NCBI GenBank assembly: GCA_021201235.1
Contig: JAJQFI010000025.1
Span: 124,001 to 188,000, forward strand
Origin: Oscillospiraceae bacterium
GTDB lineage: Bacteria; Bacillota; Clostridia; Oscillospirales; Ruminococcaceae
DNA: 64,000 bases
Direction: 5' to 3'
In this document: positions 36,872-48,700 of the stretch, in pieces
How positions within the stretch are numbered: position 1 is the first letter of the stretch
Layout of the letters: each line of letters begins with the position of its first letter
Program-made: the position numbers and the translations under genes
Notes under the pieces: model-generated
Database searches by the model: none
What the model was told of the DNA's origin: nothing
What the model saw: only the letters and a program-made list of their open reading frames with translations

Positions 36872-38272
36872 CTATTGCGACTTGTTTTTCTTCAGTATCC
36901 CCCGATAAATCACCAAGAAGCACACAAGATGCGACAGCGTCGCCATCGTCCACGAGATGGGGTAGGACATATAGAGAACCCTCAGGCAGGCGGCGGGGTC
37001 GTCGGGGTGGGCGGCTTTGAACTGCGCAAAGTAGGTGCTTATCCATATGATTCGGAAGCCGCAGACGAACATTATCGTCGTGACGGTCGGCAGAACCGAG
37101 TGCCCGACGCCTCGCAGGAGTCCGACGAGGGTGTCCATCGTGCCGTCAAGGAAGTATGTGAACATGATGACCGACATTCGGACGACGCCGAAGGCAATTT
37201 CTTCGGAATTATCCGTATATATTCCCAAGAGCTGAGTGTCGAAGGCTTTCGCAAGAAGCCCCAGACCGACGCCGACAATTACGACAAAGCCCATGCACTC
37301 GAAGGCAATCGTTTTGATGCGCTTGTACTGCTTCGCGCCGTAGTTCTGACCGGTGAAGGTTATTGACGCCTGATAAACCGAGTTCATCGCCGTGTAGATG
37401 AAGCCCTCGATGTTGGAAGCGGCGCCGTTGCCCGCTATTGCCGCCGAGCCGAAGCCGTTTATCGACGACTGGATGATGACGTTCGATATCGAGAATATCG
37501 AGCCCTGAATTCCCGCCGGAAGTCCGATCCGGATGATTTCGACGAGCTTCTTGGGGTAGATTTTTATCTTCTTTAAGTAGAGTCTGATTGGTCCGTCTGA
37601 ACGCATAAGGCAGACGGTAACGAGTACTGCGGAAATGAGCTGAGAGATTATCGTGGCAAGCGCAACTCCCGCAACGTCCATTTTGAAGCCGATTACAAAT
37701 ATGAGGTTCAGGATTACGTTCACGATTCCCGAAACGGTGAGGTAATAAAGAGGTCGCTTTGTGTCGCCGACGGCTCGGAGAACCGCCGCACCGAAGTTAT
37801 AAAGCATGTTTGCCGGCATGCCGATAAAGTAAATCTTGACATAGAGTGCCGAAAGGTCGATTACTTCCTCTGGAGAATCCATCCAGACGAGCATCTGCCT
37901 TGAGGCGAAGAATCCGAAGATTCCGACTGCAACCCCGCAGACAAGAGCCGTTGCGATTGATGTGTGCACCGTTTCGCTGACATCGCGCATCTCTTCCGCA
38001 CCGAAATGCTGGGAGACGACGACCGAGGTGCCGACCGAAAGACCCATGAAGACGTTTACTATAAGGTTTATGAGTGCCGAGGTCGAGCTGACCGCCGCCA
38101 GGGAGTTATCGCTTCCCCAGTGACCGACCACCACGATATCAGCGGCGTTATACAAAAGTTGGAGCATGCCCATAGCCATAAGCGGAATCGTGAACCGGAT
38201 AATCTTCGGAAGAAGCGACCCCGTCGTCATGTCCATAGTTCTTGAGCTTTCGCCCCGTTTTATCTTGAACAA
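36872..38272 (-). CDS. MATE family efflux transporter
   Basis: MDMTTGSLLPKIIRFTIPLMAMGMLQLLYNAADIVVVG. Confidence 0.94.
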   Translation of the reverse strand: MFKIKRGESSRTMDMTTGSLLPKIIRFTIPLMAMGMLQLLYNAADIVVVGHWGSDNSLAAVSSTSALINLIVNVFMGLSVGTSVVVSQHFGAEEMRDVSETVHTSIATALVCGVAVGIFGFFASRQMLVWMDSPEEVIDLSALYVKIYFIGMPANMLYNFGAAVLRAVGDTKRPLYYLTVSGIVNVILNLIFVIGFKMDVAGVALATIISQLISAVLVTVCLMRSDGPIRLYLKKIKIYPKKLVEIIRIGLPAGIQGSIFSISNVIIQSSINGFGSAAIAGNGAASNIEGFIYTAMNSVYQASITFTGQNYGAKQYKRIKTIAFECMGFVVIVGVGLGLLAKAFDTQLLGIYTDNSEEIAFGVVRMSVIMFTYFLDGTMDTLVGLLRGVGHSVLPTVTTIMFVCGFRIIWISTYFAQFKAAHPDDPAACLRVLYMSYPISWTMATLSHLVCFLVIYRGILKKNKSQ

Positions 38273-38463
38273 GAGATATTCCCCCTAATCACTTTACAAA
38301 CAACTAACAATATTACTCCATTTCACTCATAATTTCAACCGCTTTTTCGACATTTTCCTCACGAATTTTGCGGATTTTACAGACAAAAATCTGTTGACTT
38401 TGCCCCTCGAATGCTTTATACTCATATTAAGATTTCAAAACTCAGGGACAGGTGATTTTTTCA

Positions 38464-39897
38464 ATGGCAGAATATAAGATTTATGGTATACATATGGGCA
38501 AGGCAAACTGCTCGGTTGACCTCTCGAACGGCAGTGAGCGCGGCGAGTATGTAAATCAGGATTACATTTTAAATAAGCTCGGGCGACCGCACCGCGCCGT
38601 CAACCTCATGTATTGCTACTATCCCCTCGATGCGGGCTTCCCCGTCAGGGCGAGCGTTGCGTTCCCCTCAAAGGACACCACCAACGCTTGGGGCTTCCCA
38701 TATGACGATTACTATACCTACGGCGGAGGCTTGAACGGCTCCAAGGACGCACCTGTTTTCGAGCAGATGAGAGATATCCGCAGGCACGGTCAGGACGTTA
38801 TCCTGACGCTCACAATCGACCCGCATGTCTCGGACGAGCATCTGATTGCGATTGCAAAAGACCTGCTTCCCTTCGGAAGACTGATGATTCGTGTCAATCA
38901 CGAGGCGACCGGCAACTGGTTCTCCTTCAATAAGCGTTGCACCTATGCCGAGGTTGGTGCTTTCTTTGCAAGATTCGCGAAAATCCTCCACGAATACGCA
39001 CCGAACGTAAAGACGATTCTCTGCGCCGGATGCTATGACCCCGCAACCGGAAAGCTTGAGAAAGAAGAAGAGTTTGCGGCGGCGGCTCAGGAAACCGACA
39101 TCTGGTCGATTGACAAGTATATGGCTCTTCACTGGGGCTGGCCCTATGATATTGCCGAGAAGGGCGGCGGCTCCTATGGCTACACCGGTGCCGAGGCGGT
39201 CTATAAGTCGCTCGAGGATACTTACGAGAGGTATAAAGAATCCACCGGCATGGTCAAGCCGATGGTCATGAGCGAGCACAACGCCGACGGCGACGTCACC
39301 GGTCCTTATGACCAGTGCAAGATTATGCGCCACTTCTGCGACATGGTCGTCGACAAGAAGGCGACGTGGATTGAGGGCTTCGCGCTCTATCAGTTCCGCG
39401 ACAGAGGCAGACTCGGACTCGAGCTCGAGGACCCGAACAACCCCGAGGTCGGAATCGAACAGCCGCTGATGGCTGAATACAAGAAGATAATCCACGAGGA
39501 CTGGTTCGAGCCGAAGATGGACTATTCGGGCGAACAGAAGCTCCCCGTAACCGTTCGTTGGGGCAGCTCGGAGGACTCGGACGGAATCGCAATCCCCCTC
39601 AAGTTCGAGGAAAACCCGACCTTCTGTGAGCTCTGGTTTGACGAGGACGACGAATCGAACATGATGATTGAGCTTAACGACAGATGGTTCTATAAGTCCC
39701 CGAAGGCTAAGTATGTCGACCTGATGCCGGCGTTCTACGAAAATCCCCTTGACGGCAAGACGAAGCTCAGTTTAAAGATATTCTGCCCTCCGGCAAGCGG
39801 TGAGAACGAGGACGGAGCGATAGACTGCTTCACCACAATCGAGAAGCTCCCGAAAATCCGCATCGCCTATGAGCCCTGCATCCCGTTCACGAACTGA
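38464..39897 (+). CDS. GH26-like TIM-barrel glycoside hydrolase, no signal peptide
   Basis: RVNHEATGNWF resembles GH26 HExxGxWF acid/base motif; KPMVMSEH resembles nucleophile segment. Confidence 0.6.
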   Translation: MAEYKIYGIHMGKANCSVDLSNGSERGEYVNQDYILNKLGRPHRAVNLMYCYYPLDAGFPVRASVAFPSKDTTNAWGFPYDDYYTYGGGLNGSKDAPVFEQMRDIRRHGQDVILTLTIDPHVSDEHLIAIAKDLLPFGRLMIRVNHEATGNWFSFNKRCTYAEVGAFFARFAKILHEYAPNVKTILCAGCYDPATGKLEKEEEFAAAAQETDIWSIDKYMALHWGWPYDIAEKGGGSYGYTGAEAVYKSLEDTYERYKESTGMVKPMVMSEHNADGDVTGPYDQCKIMRHFCDMVVDKKATWIEGFALYQFRDRGRLGLELEDPNNPEVGIEQPLMAEYKKIIHEDWFEPKMDYSGEQKLPVTVRWGSSEDSDGIAIPLKFEENPTFCELWFDEDDESNMMIELNDRWFYKSPKAKYVDLMPAFYENPLDGKTKLSLKIFCPPASGENEDGAIDCFTTIEKLPKIRIAYEPCIPFTN

Positions 39898-39905
39898 GGC
39901 GCAAG

Positions 39906-40319
39906 ATGGTCCATAACTATTTAAGAAAAGCGCACTACTACGAGACCGACCAGATGGGCGTTGTCCACCACGCGAACTATATCCACTGGATGGAGGAAGC
40001 GAGAATCGAGATGATGGACGACATGGGTCTCGGCTACAAGACTGTCGAGGAGAACGGAATCGTCTCCCCCGTCGTCTCGCTCAGCATCGACTACAAAACG
40101 AGCGTCATGTACGACGACACGGTCGAGGTTCGTGTCAGCATCAAGCGCTACACCGGCGTGTCCCTGATAATCGGCTACGAGATGTTCGACCGTAACACCG
40201 GGAAAATCTGCGCCACCGCCGAATCAAAGCACGGGTTCATCAGAGATGGGAAGATAATCTCTGTAAAGAGAGAGTTTCCGGAACTTGATGAGGCGATTAG
40301 GAAGTATATGGAGGCATAA
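39906..40319 (+). CDS. YbgC/FcbC-type acyl-CoA thioesterase
   Basis: YYETDQMGVVHHANYIHWMEEARIE hotdog motif. Confidence 0.93.
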   Translation: MVHNYLRKAHYYETDQMGVVHHANYIHWMEEARIEMMDDMGLGYKTVEENGIVSPVVSLSIDYKTSVMYDDTVEVRVSIKRYTGVSLIIGYEMFDRNTGKICATAESKHGFIRDGKIISVKREFPELDEAIRKYMEA

Positions 40320-40323
40320 AAAT

Positions 40324-40346
40324 AGTGGCTCGCTAATAGCGAGCCA
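40324..40346. terminator. Hairpin after thioesterase gene
   Basis: GTGGCTCGC-taata-GCGAGCCAC. Confidence 0.5.
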
Positions 40347-40347
40347 C

Positions 40348-40522
40348 GCTATTTTCGCCTTTGCCGAAAATAGCACCTCTCAGTCGCCTTCGGCGCCAGC
40401 TCCCCTTGACAGGGGAGCCTTTTTGTATCCGTACAAACTTTTGTAAGAGCAAAAAAAGCCTCCCCTGAAATGGGGAGACAGTTTTGCTTTGCAAACTGGG
40501 ACCGGCGAAGCCGGTGGAGGGG
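40348..40522. repeat. Full-length composite palindromic repeat, copy 1
   Basis: Modules GCTATTTTCG..CGAAAATAGC / ACCTCTCAGTC / CCAGCTCCCC..GGGGAGCC / T5..A7 spacer / AGCCTCCCCTG..CCGGTGGAGGGG; aligns with reverse complement of 56264-56424. Confidence 0.85.
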
Positions 40523-40533
40523 TTTCCGAGGGG

Positions 40534-41466
40534 TTATTCCTCTGTTTCTGCCTTTTTCTTCTTCGACCTCTTCGTCGCAGCCCTAACAATAACCACAACA
40601 ATTATAACAGGCACCGCGACGAGCACAATATACGGCAGGGCGCTGACTATCCAGACGAACGCATCCTTGAAGCCTTCGCCGATGTTATAGAAGCTGTCCG
40701 AGAGGTTCGAGCGGATTCGCTCGAAGACGGTCGGGTTGCTCGTTTCGGTCGAGATGCGACGGACTTCACTTACGTCTATATAAAATGTGCTGTAGGAAAT
40801 CCTGTCGTCATAGGTTTCTAGCTGAGCGGTGTAGGATTCAATCTCGTAATTCACGTCAGTAAGGTAGCTCTGAATCTGGAGGATTTCCTCGACCGTTTCG
40901 GCTTTCTCCATAAGGGCTAAGAAGCTGTCCCTCTCCGTTTTGAGAGCCGTGAGCCGGGCTTCAATGTCAACGTATGAAGAGGTGACGTCGTTGACGTATT
41001 CATAGCTATAGGTGACCGTCGCCATGTTGCCGACCGCTTCGGCAAACTCGTCATAGTAATCGGCGGGGATTCTGATGGTGAAATCCGCATACCTAAGCCC
41101 ACTTGAATAGTAGGAGTTCCCCGACTCGGAGGAGCTCTCGATATAGCCGCCGAACTGCGAAACGTAGCTCTTCAGATCCGCAACAAATTGGTCATACTCA
41201 ACCGTCTGCACGTCCATCGTGCGGTTTTTGATGAGCTTTCGGGTGGAAGCCTCGACGTCGGTGTCGTCATAGACTGAGTCGGAGGAGGATTCGGCGGCTT
41301 CAACCACAGACTCATCAACCTCGTAGTCGTCGTACCAACCGAAGTCGGAGTCGTAATACGAACTGGAAACGTTTGCAGCCGAGTCGGTGGCATAACTCGC
41401 CCCGCACCCCGCAAGAATAACCGCCGAGCAGGCTATTGCCAGGATAGTAAGTATTTTTCTTTTCAT
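40534..41466 (-). CDS. DUF4349-like lipoprotein
   Basis: Lipobox ILAGCG; IKNRTMDVQTVEYDQFVADLKSYVSQFGGYIESSSESG; C-terminal TM. Confidence 0.85.
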   Translation of the reverse strand: MKRKILTILAIACSAVILAGCGASYATDSAANVSSSYYDSDFGWYDDYEVDESVVEAAESSSDSVYDDTDVEASTRKLIKNRTMDVQTVEYDQFVADLKSYVSQFGGYIESSSESGNSYYSSGLRYADFTIRIPADYYDEFAEAVGNMATVTYSYEYVNDVTSSYVDIEARLTALKTERDSFLALMEKAETVEEILQIQSYLTDVNYEIESYTAQLETYDDRISYSTFYIDVSEVRRISTETSNPTVFERIRSNLSDSFYNIGEGFKDAFVWIVSALPYIVLVAVPVIIVVVIVRAATKRSKKKKAETEE

Positions 41467-41587
41467 AATATCACGCCTTTCATTTTAGTAGGGTGTGCAT
41501 ATATCACAGCTTGAATGCTGTTCTATTATTAAAACACATCAGAGGGGCGGATTATTGCATGGGGAGAAAAATTTTTTAAAAAAGTGC

Positions 41588-41616
41588 TTGACAAGCCTTG
41601 GAAATTAGTGTATACT
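41588..41616 (+). promoter_or_regulatory. SigA promoter of rpoB-rpoC
   Basis: TTGACA-N17-TATACT. Confidence 0.8.
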
Positions 41617-41831
41617 ATGATACTGATTCATAATGGCTAAAAAGACGCCTTTTTATAATAAGCCCAAAATTGGGCGTAATTTTTTCACGAACTTTTCTTG
41701 AAAATCGGCTGTGGATTTGTGCGGATTGTACAAAATCACCGGTTTTTGGGCGAAAGCGTGTCAAGAGGGCGGGCGTTTTCAAGCGTTATTTGCAAATTAA
41801 AACCTATCTGAATACAAGGAGTGATAAGCTA

Positions 41832-44800
41832 ATGGTCAATGTCAAGGACGTTCAGCTTGGCAAGCACGTTGTCAGAAAGAGCTTCGCGAAAATTGACGAA
41901 GTTCTCGAGATGCCGAATCTTATCGACATTCAGAAAGTCTCCTACAAGTGGTTTATGGAGGAAGGTCTTCGAGAGGTCTTCCGCGATACAGCCGCTATCA
42001 AGGACTACAACGAGACGCTGGAGCTGAGCTTTGTTGACTACAGGCTCGATGATGAGCCCAAGTACACTATTGCGGAGTGCAAGGAGAGGGACACCACATA
42101 TGCGGCACCGCTTCGTGTAACTGCAAGACTCCACAACCTCGAGACCGGCGAAATCAAGGACTCGGAAATCTATATGGGCGACTTCCCACTCATGACTCCG
42201 TCTGGCACCTTCATCATCAACGGTGCGGAAAGAGTCGTTGTTTCCCAGCTCGTTCGTTCATCGGGCGTTTACTATGCCGTCGAGAAGGACAAGGTCGGCA
42301 AGGACCTCTTCAGCTCAACGGTCATCCCGAACAGAGGCGCATGGCTCGAATATGAGATGGATTCGAATGACGTTGTTTATGTCAAAATCGACAAGAACAG
42401 AAAGATTCCGATTACCACCTTCATCCGTGCTCTCGGCATCGGCACCAATCAGGAAATCGACGAATTCTTTAACCACGACCCTCGGCTTTCGGAAACCATC
42501 ACCCAGAAGGATTCCACCACCTCAACCGAGGAAGGACTCCTTGAGGTCTACCGCAGACTTCGCCCGGGCGAGCCTCCGACGGTCGACACAGCTATCACTC
42601 ACATAAATAACCTCTTCTTCGATGCAAGAAGATACGACCTTTGCAGATTCGGTCGTTACAAATACAACAAGAAGCTCGGCGTTGCCTCAAGAATCACCGG
42701 CTACGTTCTGGCAAGACCGGTTGTTGCTCCTCTGACGGGCGAAATCCTCGCCGATGCGGGCGACATGGTCACAAGCGAACTGGCGGCAAAGATTGAGCAG
42801 GCAGGCGTCAAGGAAGTCTATATCGACGTCGAAAAGAGAGAAATGATCACCGATGCAAACGGCGAAGTTACCCACAAGGTTGAGCATGTCGAGGTCAAGA
42901 TTATCGGCAACGGCATGGTCGACATAGGCGAGTATATCGACTTCGACGCAAAGCCCTTCGGCATCAACGAGAAGGTTTCGTTCACAGTCCTGAAGGAAAT
43001 CCTCGAGAGCGCCACAAACCACGACGAATTGGTCGAGCAGATAAAGGCTCGCCGCGAAGAGCTGATACCCATGCACATCACAATCGAGGACATCTGGGCG
43101 ACAATCAGCTACTTCCTGAACCTCTGCGAGGGTATCGGAAATGTCGACGACATCGACCACCTCGGCAACAGAAGAATCAGATGCGTCGGCGAACTCCTCC
43201 AGAACCAGTTCAGAATCGGTATGGCGAGAATGGAAAGAGTCATCCGCGAGAGAATGAATATCCAGTCTCAGGACATCGAGACCGTAACTCCGACAGCTCT
43301 TATCAATATCCGTCCGATTACTGCGGCAATCCGTGAATTCTTCGGAAGCTCTCCTCTTTCGCAGTTCATGGATCAGTCGAACCCTCTGGCGGAGCTTACC
43401 CACAAGAGAAGACTTTCCACCCTCGGTCCCGGCGGTCTTTCAAGAGACAGAGCAGGCTTCGAGGTAAGAGACGTTCACTACACCCACTACGGCAGAATGT
43501 GCCCGATTGAGACCCCTGAAGGACCTAACATCGGACTTATCTCCTATCTCGCATCCTATGCGAAGATTAACGAATACGGCTTCATCGAAGCTCCCTACCG
43601 CAAGGTTGACAAGGCTACGGGAGTCGTCACCGACGAGGTTGTCTATATGACCGCCGACGTCGAGGATAACTACATGATTGCTCAGGCGAACGAGCCTCTG
43701 ACGGAGGACAACAAGTTTGCTCGTCCCAAGGTCAACGGCAGATATCGCGATCAGATTATGGAAATCGACCGCGAGAACATCGACTTCATGGATGTTTCTC
43801 CGAAGATGGTCGTTTCCGTCGCTACGGCGATGATTCCGTTCCTCGAGAACGATGACGCTAACCGTGCTCTGATGGGCGCTAACATGCAGAGGCAGGCAGT
43901 TCCGCTTCTCACAACCGAAGCTCCGATTGTCGCTACCGGCATGGAGTATAAGGCTTGCGTCGACTCGGGCGTCGCGGTCGTAAGCGATGCCGCCGGCGTT
44001 GTCGAAAAGGTTGACGCTTCCGAAATCGTCGTCCGTGAAGACAGCGGCGAGCTCCACACCTATCCTCTTACAAAGTTCAAGCGCAGTAACTCCGCTACAT
44101 GTACGAACCAGAGACCTATCGTAAGCAAGGGCGAGAGAATCGACGCCCATCAGGTTATCGGCGACGGTCCCGCGACCTGCAACGGCGAAATCTCCCTCGG
44201 CAAGAACGCCCTCATCGGCTTCATGACCTGGGAAGGCTACAACTACGAGGACGCCGTACTTCTGAACGAAAAGCTTGTAAGAAACGACACATATACATCA
44301 ATCCACATCGAAGAGTATGAGCTCGAGTGCAGAGAGACCAAGCTTGGTCCCGAGGAAATCACGAAGGATATCCCCGGTGTCGGCGAGGATGCGCTCAAGG
44401 ACCTCGACGAAAACGGCATCATCAGAATCGGTGCTGAAGTAAGAAGCGGCGATATCCTCGTCGGCAAGGTTACCCCCAAGGGCGAAACCGAGCTTACTGC
44501 CGAGGAAAGACTGCTCCGTGCAATCTTCGGTGAGAAGGCAAGAGAAGTTAGAGACAACTCGCTGAGAGTTCCTCACGGCGAGTCGGGCATCATCATAGAC
44601 GTAAAGGTATTTACGCCTGAGAACTGCGACGAGCTCCAGCCCGGAGTAAACATGCTTGTCCGTTGCTATATTGCGCAGAAGAGAAAGATCTCCGTCGGCG
44701 ACAAGATGGCAGGTCGACATGGCAACAAGGGTGTTGTTTCGAAAATCCTTTCTCAGGAGGATATGCCCTTCTTGGAGGACGGAACACCGCTTGATATAGT

Positions 44801-45608
44801 TCTTAACCCCCTGGGCGTTCCTTCAAGAATGAACATCGGTCAGGTTTTGGAGGTCCATCTCGGTATGGCTGCCAAGAAGCTTGGCTGGAAGGTTATGACG
44901 CCGGTATTCGACGGTGCACACGAAGAGGATATCCGCGAGTGCTTCAAGCTTGCGGGTATGGCGGAGGACGGTAAGACAACCCTCTATGACGGCAGAACCG
45001 GTGAGCCCTTTGACAACCGCGTAACCGTCGGAATCATGTATTACCTCAAGCTCCACCACCTCGTTGATGATAAGATTCACGCACGTTCCGTCGGTCCTTA
45101 TTCGCTCGTTACTCAGCAGCCGCTCGGCGGTAAAGCTCAGTTCGGCGGACAGAGATTCGGAGAAATGGAGGTCTGGGCGCTCGAAGCCTATGGCGCCGCC
45201 TACACACTTCAGGAAATCCTCACCGTCAAGTCGGACGACACGATAGGAAGAGTCAAGACCTACGAGGCAATAGTCAAGGGTCAGAACGTTCCTCAGTCGG
45301 GCATCCCTGAGTCCTTCAAGGTTCTCGTCAAGGAGCTCCAGTCGCTGGCACTCGATGTAAGAGTACTTGATGCTGACGGAGCGGAGATCGACCTCAAGCA
45401 GGACTTCGAGGACGATAACGACATCATTCCTCAGCCTGTTTCAGATCCCGACGACGACTACGGAATGAGCGAAGTAGCGGACGAAGGAATTGACGACAAC
45501 TACGGAGGCGACGACTATGACGAGTTCGGAGACGAGGACGAGGACGACGATTCCGGCTTCGAAGGCTTCTCGGTCAAGGATTCCGATTCGGACGACATAA
45601 TCGAATAA
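41832..45608 (+). CDS. rpoB: RNA polymerase beta subunit
   Basis: [34 protein letters not shown] 41832 after AAGGAG. Confidence 0.98.
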   Translation: MVNVKDVQLGKHVVRKSFAKIDEVLEMPNLIDIQKVSYKWFMEEGLREVFRDTAAIKDYNETLELSFVDYRLDDEPKYTIAECKERDTTYAAPLRVTARLHNLETGEIKDSEIYMGDFPLMTPSGTFIINGAERVVVSQLVRSSGVYYAVEKDKVGKDLFSSTVIPNRGAWLEYEMDSNDVVYVKIDKNRKIPITTFIRALGIGTNQEIDEFFNHDPRLSETITQKDSTTSTEEGLLEVYRRLRPGEPPTVDTAITHINNLFFDARRYDLCRFGRYKYNKKLGVASRITGYVLARPVVAPLTGEILADAGDMVTSELAAKIEQAGVKEVYIDVEKREMITDANGEVTHKVEHVEVKIIGNGMVDIGEYIDFDAKPFGINEKVSFTVLKEILESATNHDELVEQIKARREELIPMHITIEDIWATISYFLNLCEGIGNVDDIDHLGNRRIRCVGELLQNQFRIGMARMERVIRERMNIQSQDIETVTPTALINIRPITAAIREFFGSSPLSQFMDQSNPLAELTHKRRLSTLGPGGLSRDRAGFEVRDVHYTHYGRMCPIETPEGPNIGLISYLASYAKINEYGFIEAPYRKVDKATGVVTDEVVYMTADVEDNYMIAQANEPLTEDNKFARPKVNGRYRDQIMEIDRENIDFMDVSPKMVVSVATAMIPFLENDDANRALMGANMQRQAVPLLTTEAPIVATGMEYKACVDSGVAVVSDAAGVVEKVDASEIVVREDSGELHTYPLTKFKRSNSATCTNQRPIVSKGERIDAHQVIGDGPATCNGEISLGKNALIGFMTWEGYNYEDAVLLNEKLVRNDTYTSIHIEEYELECRETKLGPEEITKDIPGVGEDALKDLDENGIIRIGAEVRSGDILVGKVTPKGETELTAEERLLRAIFGEKAREVRDNSLRVPHGESGIIIDVKVFTPENCDELQPGVNMLVRCYIAQKRKISVGDKMAGRHGNKGVVSKILSQEDMPFLEDGTPLDIVLNPLGVPSRMNIGQVLEVHLGMAAKKLGWKVMTPVFDGAHEEDIRECFKLAGMAEDGKTTLYDGRTGEPFDNRVTVGIMYYLKLHHLVDDKIHARSVGPYSLVTQQPLGGKAQFGGQRFGEMEVWALEAYGAAYTLQEILTVKSDDTIGRVKTYEAIVKGQNVPQSGIPESFKVLVKELQSLALDVRVLDADGAEIDLKQDFEDDNDIIPQPVSDPDDDYGMSEVADEGIDDNYGGDDYDEFGDEDEDDDSGFEGFSVKDSDSDDIIE

Positions 45609-45641
45609 ATGCGTTTCCTTTCGGGACCGCACACAGAAACC

Positions 45642-45668
45642 TGCGGTTTCTGTGGGGAAAGTGCAGTA
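45642..45668 (+). promoter_or_regulatory. Strong hairpin in the rpoB-rpoC intergenic region
   Basis: CACAGAAACC-tgc-GGTTTCTGTG. Confidence 0.6.
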
Positions 45669-45703
45669 ACACACTGTAATACGATGTAAAGAGGGTTTGC
45701 ATT

Positions 45704-48700
45704 TTGGAATTTAACGTATTTGATTCTATAAAAATCGGTCTTGCTTCGCCCGAGCAGATAAGAAGCTGGTCGCACGGCGAAGTAACAAAGCCCGAAACCA
45801 TCAACTACCGCACGCAGAAGCCTGAAAGAGACGGTCTTTTCTGCGAAAGAATCTTCGGTCCGACCAAGGACTGGGAGTGCCACTGCGGCAAGTACAAGAA
45901 GATTCGCTTCAAGGGCAAGGTCTGCGAGAGATGCGGCGTTGAGGTCACAAGAGCCAAGGTTAGACGTGAGCGTATGGGTCACATCGAGCTTGCGGCTCCC
46001 GTTTCCCACATCTGGTACTTCAAGGGAACACCTTCGAGAATCGGACAGATGCTCGAAATCTCCTCGAAGAGACTCGAGGAAGTTCTCTACTTCACAAAAT
46101 ATATCGTAACCGACCCGGGCGACACAGGGCTCGTCAAGAAGCAGATTCTGACAGAGCGCGAGTATCAGGACGCCAAGGAGCGCTATGAGGACAAGTTCAC
46201 CGCCAAGATGGGCGCAGAGGCTATTCAGGAGCTTCTCCGCGAAATCGACGTCGAGGCACTTGCCGCCGGGCTCAAGGCTGAACTCAAGGATCTGCCGCAG
46301 GGTCAGAAGAGAATTAAGCTACTCAAGAGGCTCGAAATCGTCGAGGCATTCAGAACCTCCGGCAACAAGCCCGAGTGGATGATTATGGATGTAATTCCGG
46401 TCATTCCTCCGGACCTCCGACCTATGGTTCCCCTCGACGGCGGAAGATATGCGACTTCCGACCTTAACGACCTCTACAGAAGAGTTATCAACCGTAACAA
46501 CCGACTCAAGAGAATGCTCGAGCTCGACGCTCCCGACATCATCGTCAGAAACGAAAAGAGAATGCTTCAGGAAGCTGTCGATGCACTCATCGACAACGGT
46601 CGTCACGGAAGACCCATAACGGGACCCAACAACCGTGCATTCAAGTCGCTCTCCGACATGCTCAAGGGTAAGCAGGGACGCTTCCGCCAGAACCTTCTCG
46701 GCAAGCGTGTCGACTATTCCGGACGTTCGGTTATCGTCGTAGGACCGGAGCTCAAGATGTATCAGTGCGGACTCCCGAAGGAGATGGCGCTCGAGCTCTT
46801 CAAGCCTTTCGTAATGAAGAGACTCGTCGACACCAACCCGCAGATCAACATAAAGTCGGCAAGAAAGATGGTCGAAAAGGGCACAGACGAGGTCTGGGAC
46901 GCACTCGAGAACGTTATTCAGGGTCACCCTGTCCTTCTTAACCGTGCACCGACGCTCCACAGACTCGGTATTCAGGCTTTCGAGCCGGTACTCGTTGAAG
47001 GAAGAGCTCTTAAGCTCCATCCTTTGGCATGTACAGCATACAACGCCGACTTCGACGGCGACCAGATGTCTGTTCACGTTCCTTTGTCAGTTGAGGCTCA
47101 GGCAGAGGCTCGATTCCTCATGCTCGCCGCCAACAACCTCCTTAAGCCCGCAGACGGCAAGCCTGTAACCGTTCCTACTCAGGACATGGTCTTGGGCTCC
47201 TATTACCTGACACTCGTCAAGGACGGCGAGAAGGGCGAGGGCAAGATTTTCAGAGATGTCAACGAAGCCATGATGGCATATCAGGCGGGAATCGTCTCCT
47301 TGCAGGCTAAGATTAAGGTAAGAGTAAGCCGCATGGTCGACGGCGAGGAAAAGACGAAGATTATCGACACCACCGTCGGAAGACTCATCTTCAACGAGAG
47401 CATTCCTCAGGACCTCGGCTATGTCGACAGAAAAGACCCCGAGAAGATGTTCGGGCTCGAGGTTGACTTCCTCGTCAAGAAGAAGCAGCTCGGCGACATC
47501 ATCGACCACTGCCTCAACAAGCACGGAACCACCAAGACGAGCGAAATGCTCGACAACATAAAGGCGATGGGCTATAAGTACTCGACAAAGTCGGGTATCA
47601 CCGTTGCCGTAAGCGATGCCGTAATTCCGCCTCAGAAGAAGGATATCCTTGCCGAAGCGGACAGAAAGGCTGACAAGATTGACAAGCAGTACAAGCGTGG
47701 TCTCATTTCGAGAGCCGAGAAGTCGAAGCGCTTTATCGACATCTGGACTCAGGCGACCGACGATGTAACCGTCGCTTTGCAGGATAACCTTGATAAGTAC
47801 AACCCCATCTACATGATGTCCGACTCCGGAGCGAGAGGCTCTCTTGCTCAGATAAGACAGCTTGCGGGTATGAGAGGACTTATCGCAAATACTTCCGGTG
47901 CTACTATCGAAATGCCTATCAGAGCTAACTACCGTGAAGGTCTTACGGTACTCGAATACTTCATCTCCTCCAGAGGTGCAAGAAAGGGACTTACCGATAC
48001 GGCTCTTCGTACCGCCGACTCGGGATACCTCACCCGTAGACTTGTCGACGTTTCTCAGGACGTCATCATCACCGAGGACGACTGCGGAACTCACGAGGGC
48101 ATCGACGTATTCGAAATCAAGAACGGCAACGAGCTTATCGAACCGTTTGACGAGAGGCTTGTCGGAAGATTCTTGGTCGAAGACCTTATCGACGAAGCAA
48201 CCGGCGAGGTTGTAATGTCCAATGACAAGCTCATGACCCACGACGACGCCAAGACGGTTATCAAGTATCTTGAGTCCGTCGGAAAAGACAGAATCGCAAT
48301 CAGATCGGTCTTGGGATGCAAGTCGAAGCGCGGCGTCTGCGCCAAGTGCTATGGCATGGATCTGGCTCACTCCACCGTCGTTTCAGTCGGTGAGGCTGTC
48401 GGTATCATCGCCGCTCAGTCCATAGGCGAGCCGGGTACTCAGCTCACAATGAGAACCTTCCACACCGGCGGTGTTGCATCAGCCGAGGATATCACTCAGG
48501 GTCTTCCGAGAGTTGAAGAGCTCTTCGAGTCAAGAAAGCCGAAGGGCGCCGCAATCCTTTCGAAGACGGACGGTGTCGTAAGCTTCGACGAAATCAAGAA
48601 GAGCCGCGTGATAGTTGTCACCAACCCCGAAACCGGCGATGTTCAGCAGTATTCGATTCCTTGGGACTATAGAATCGTCGTCAAGGAAGGCGAGGAGATC

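Noticed and set aside
40380-40601. 73-aa minus-strand ORF and neighbouring small ORFs in the repeat cluster
   Set aside because: Arginine-rich translations of palindromic repeats; no RBS or family support.
47087-48370. 427-aa minus-strand ORF opposite rpoC
   Set aside because: Shadow ORF; no family resemblance and rpoC is certain.
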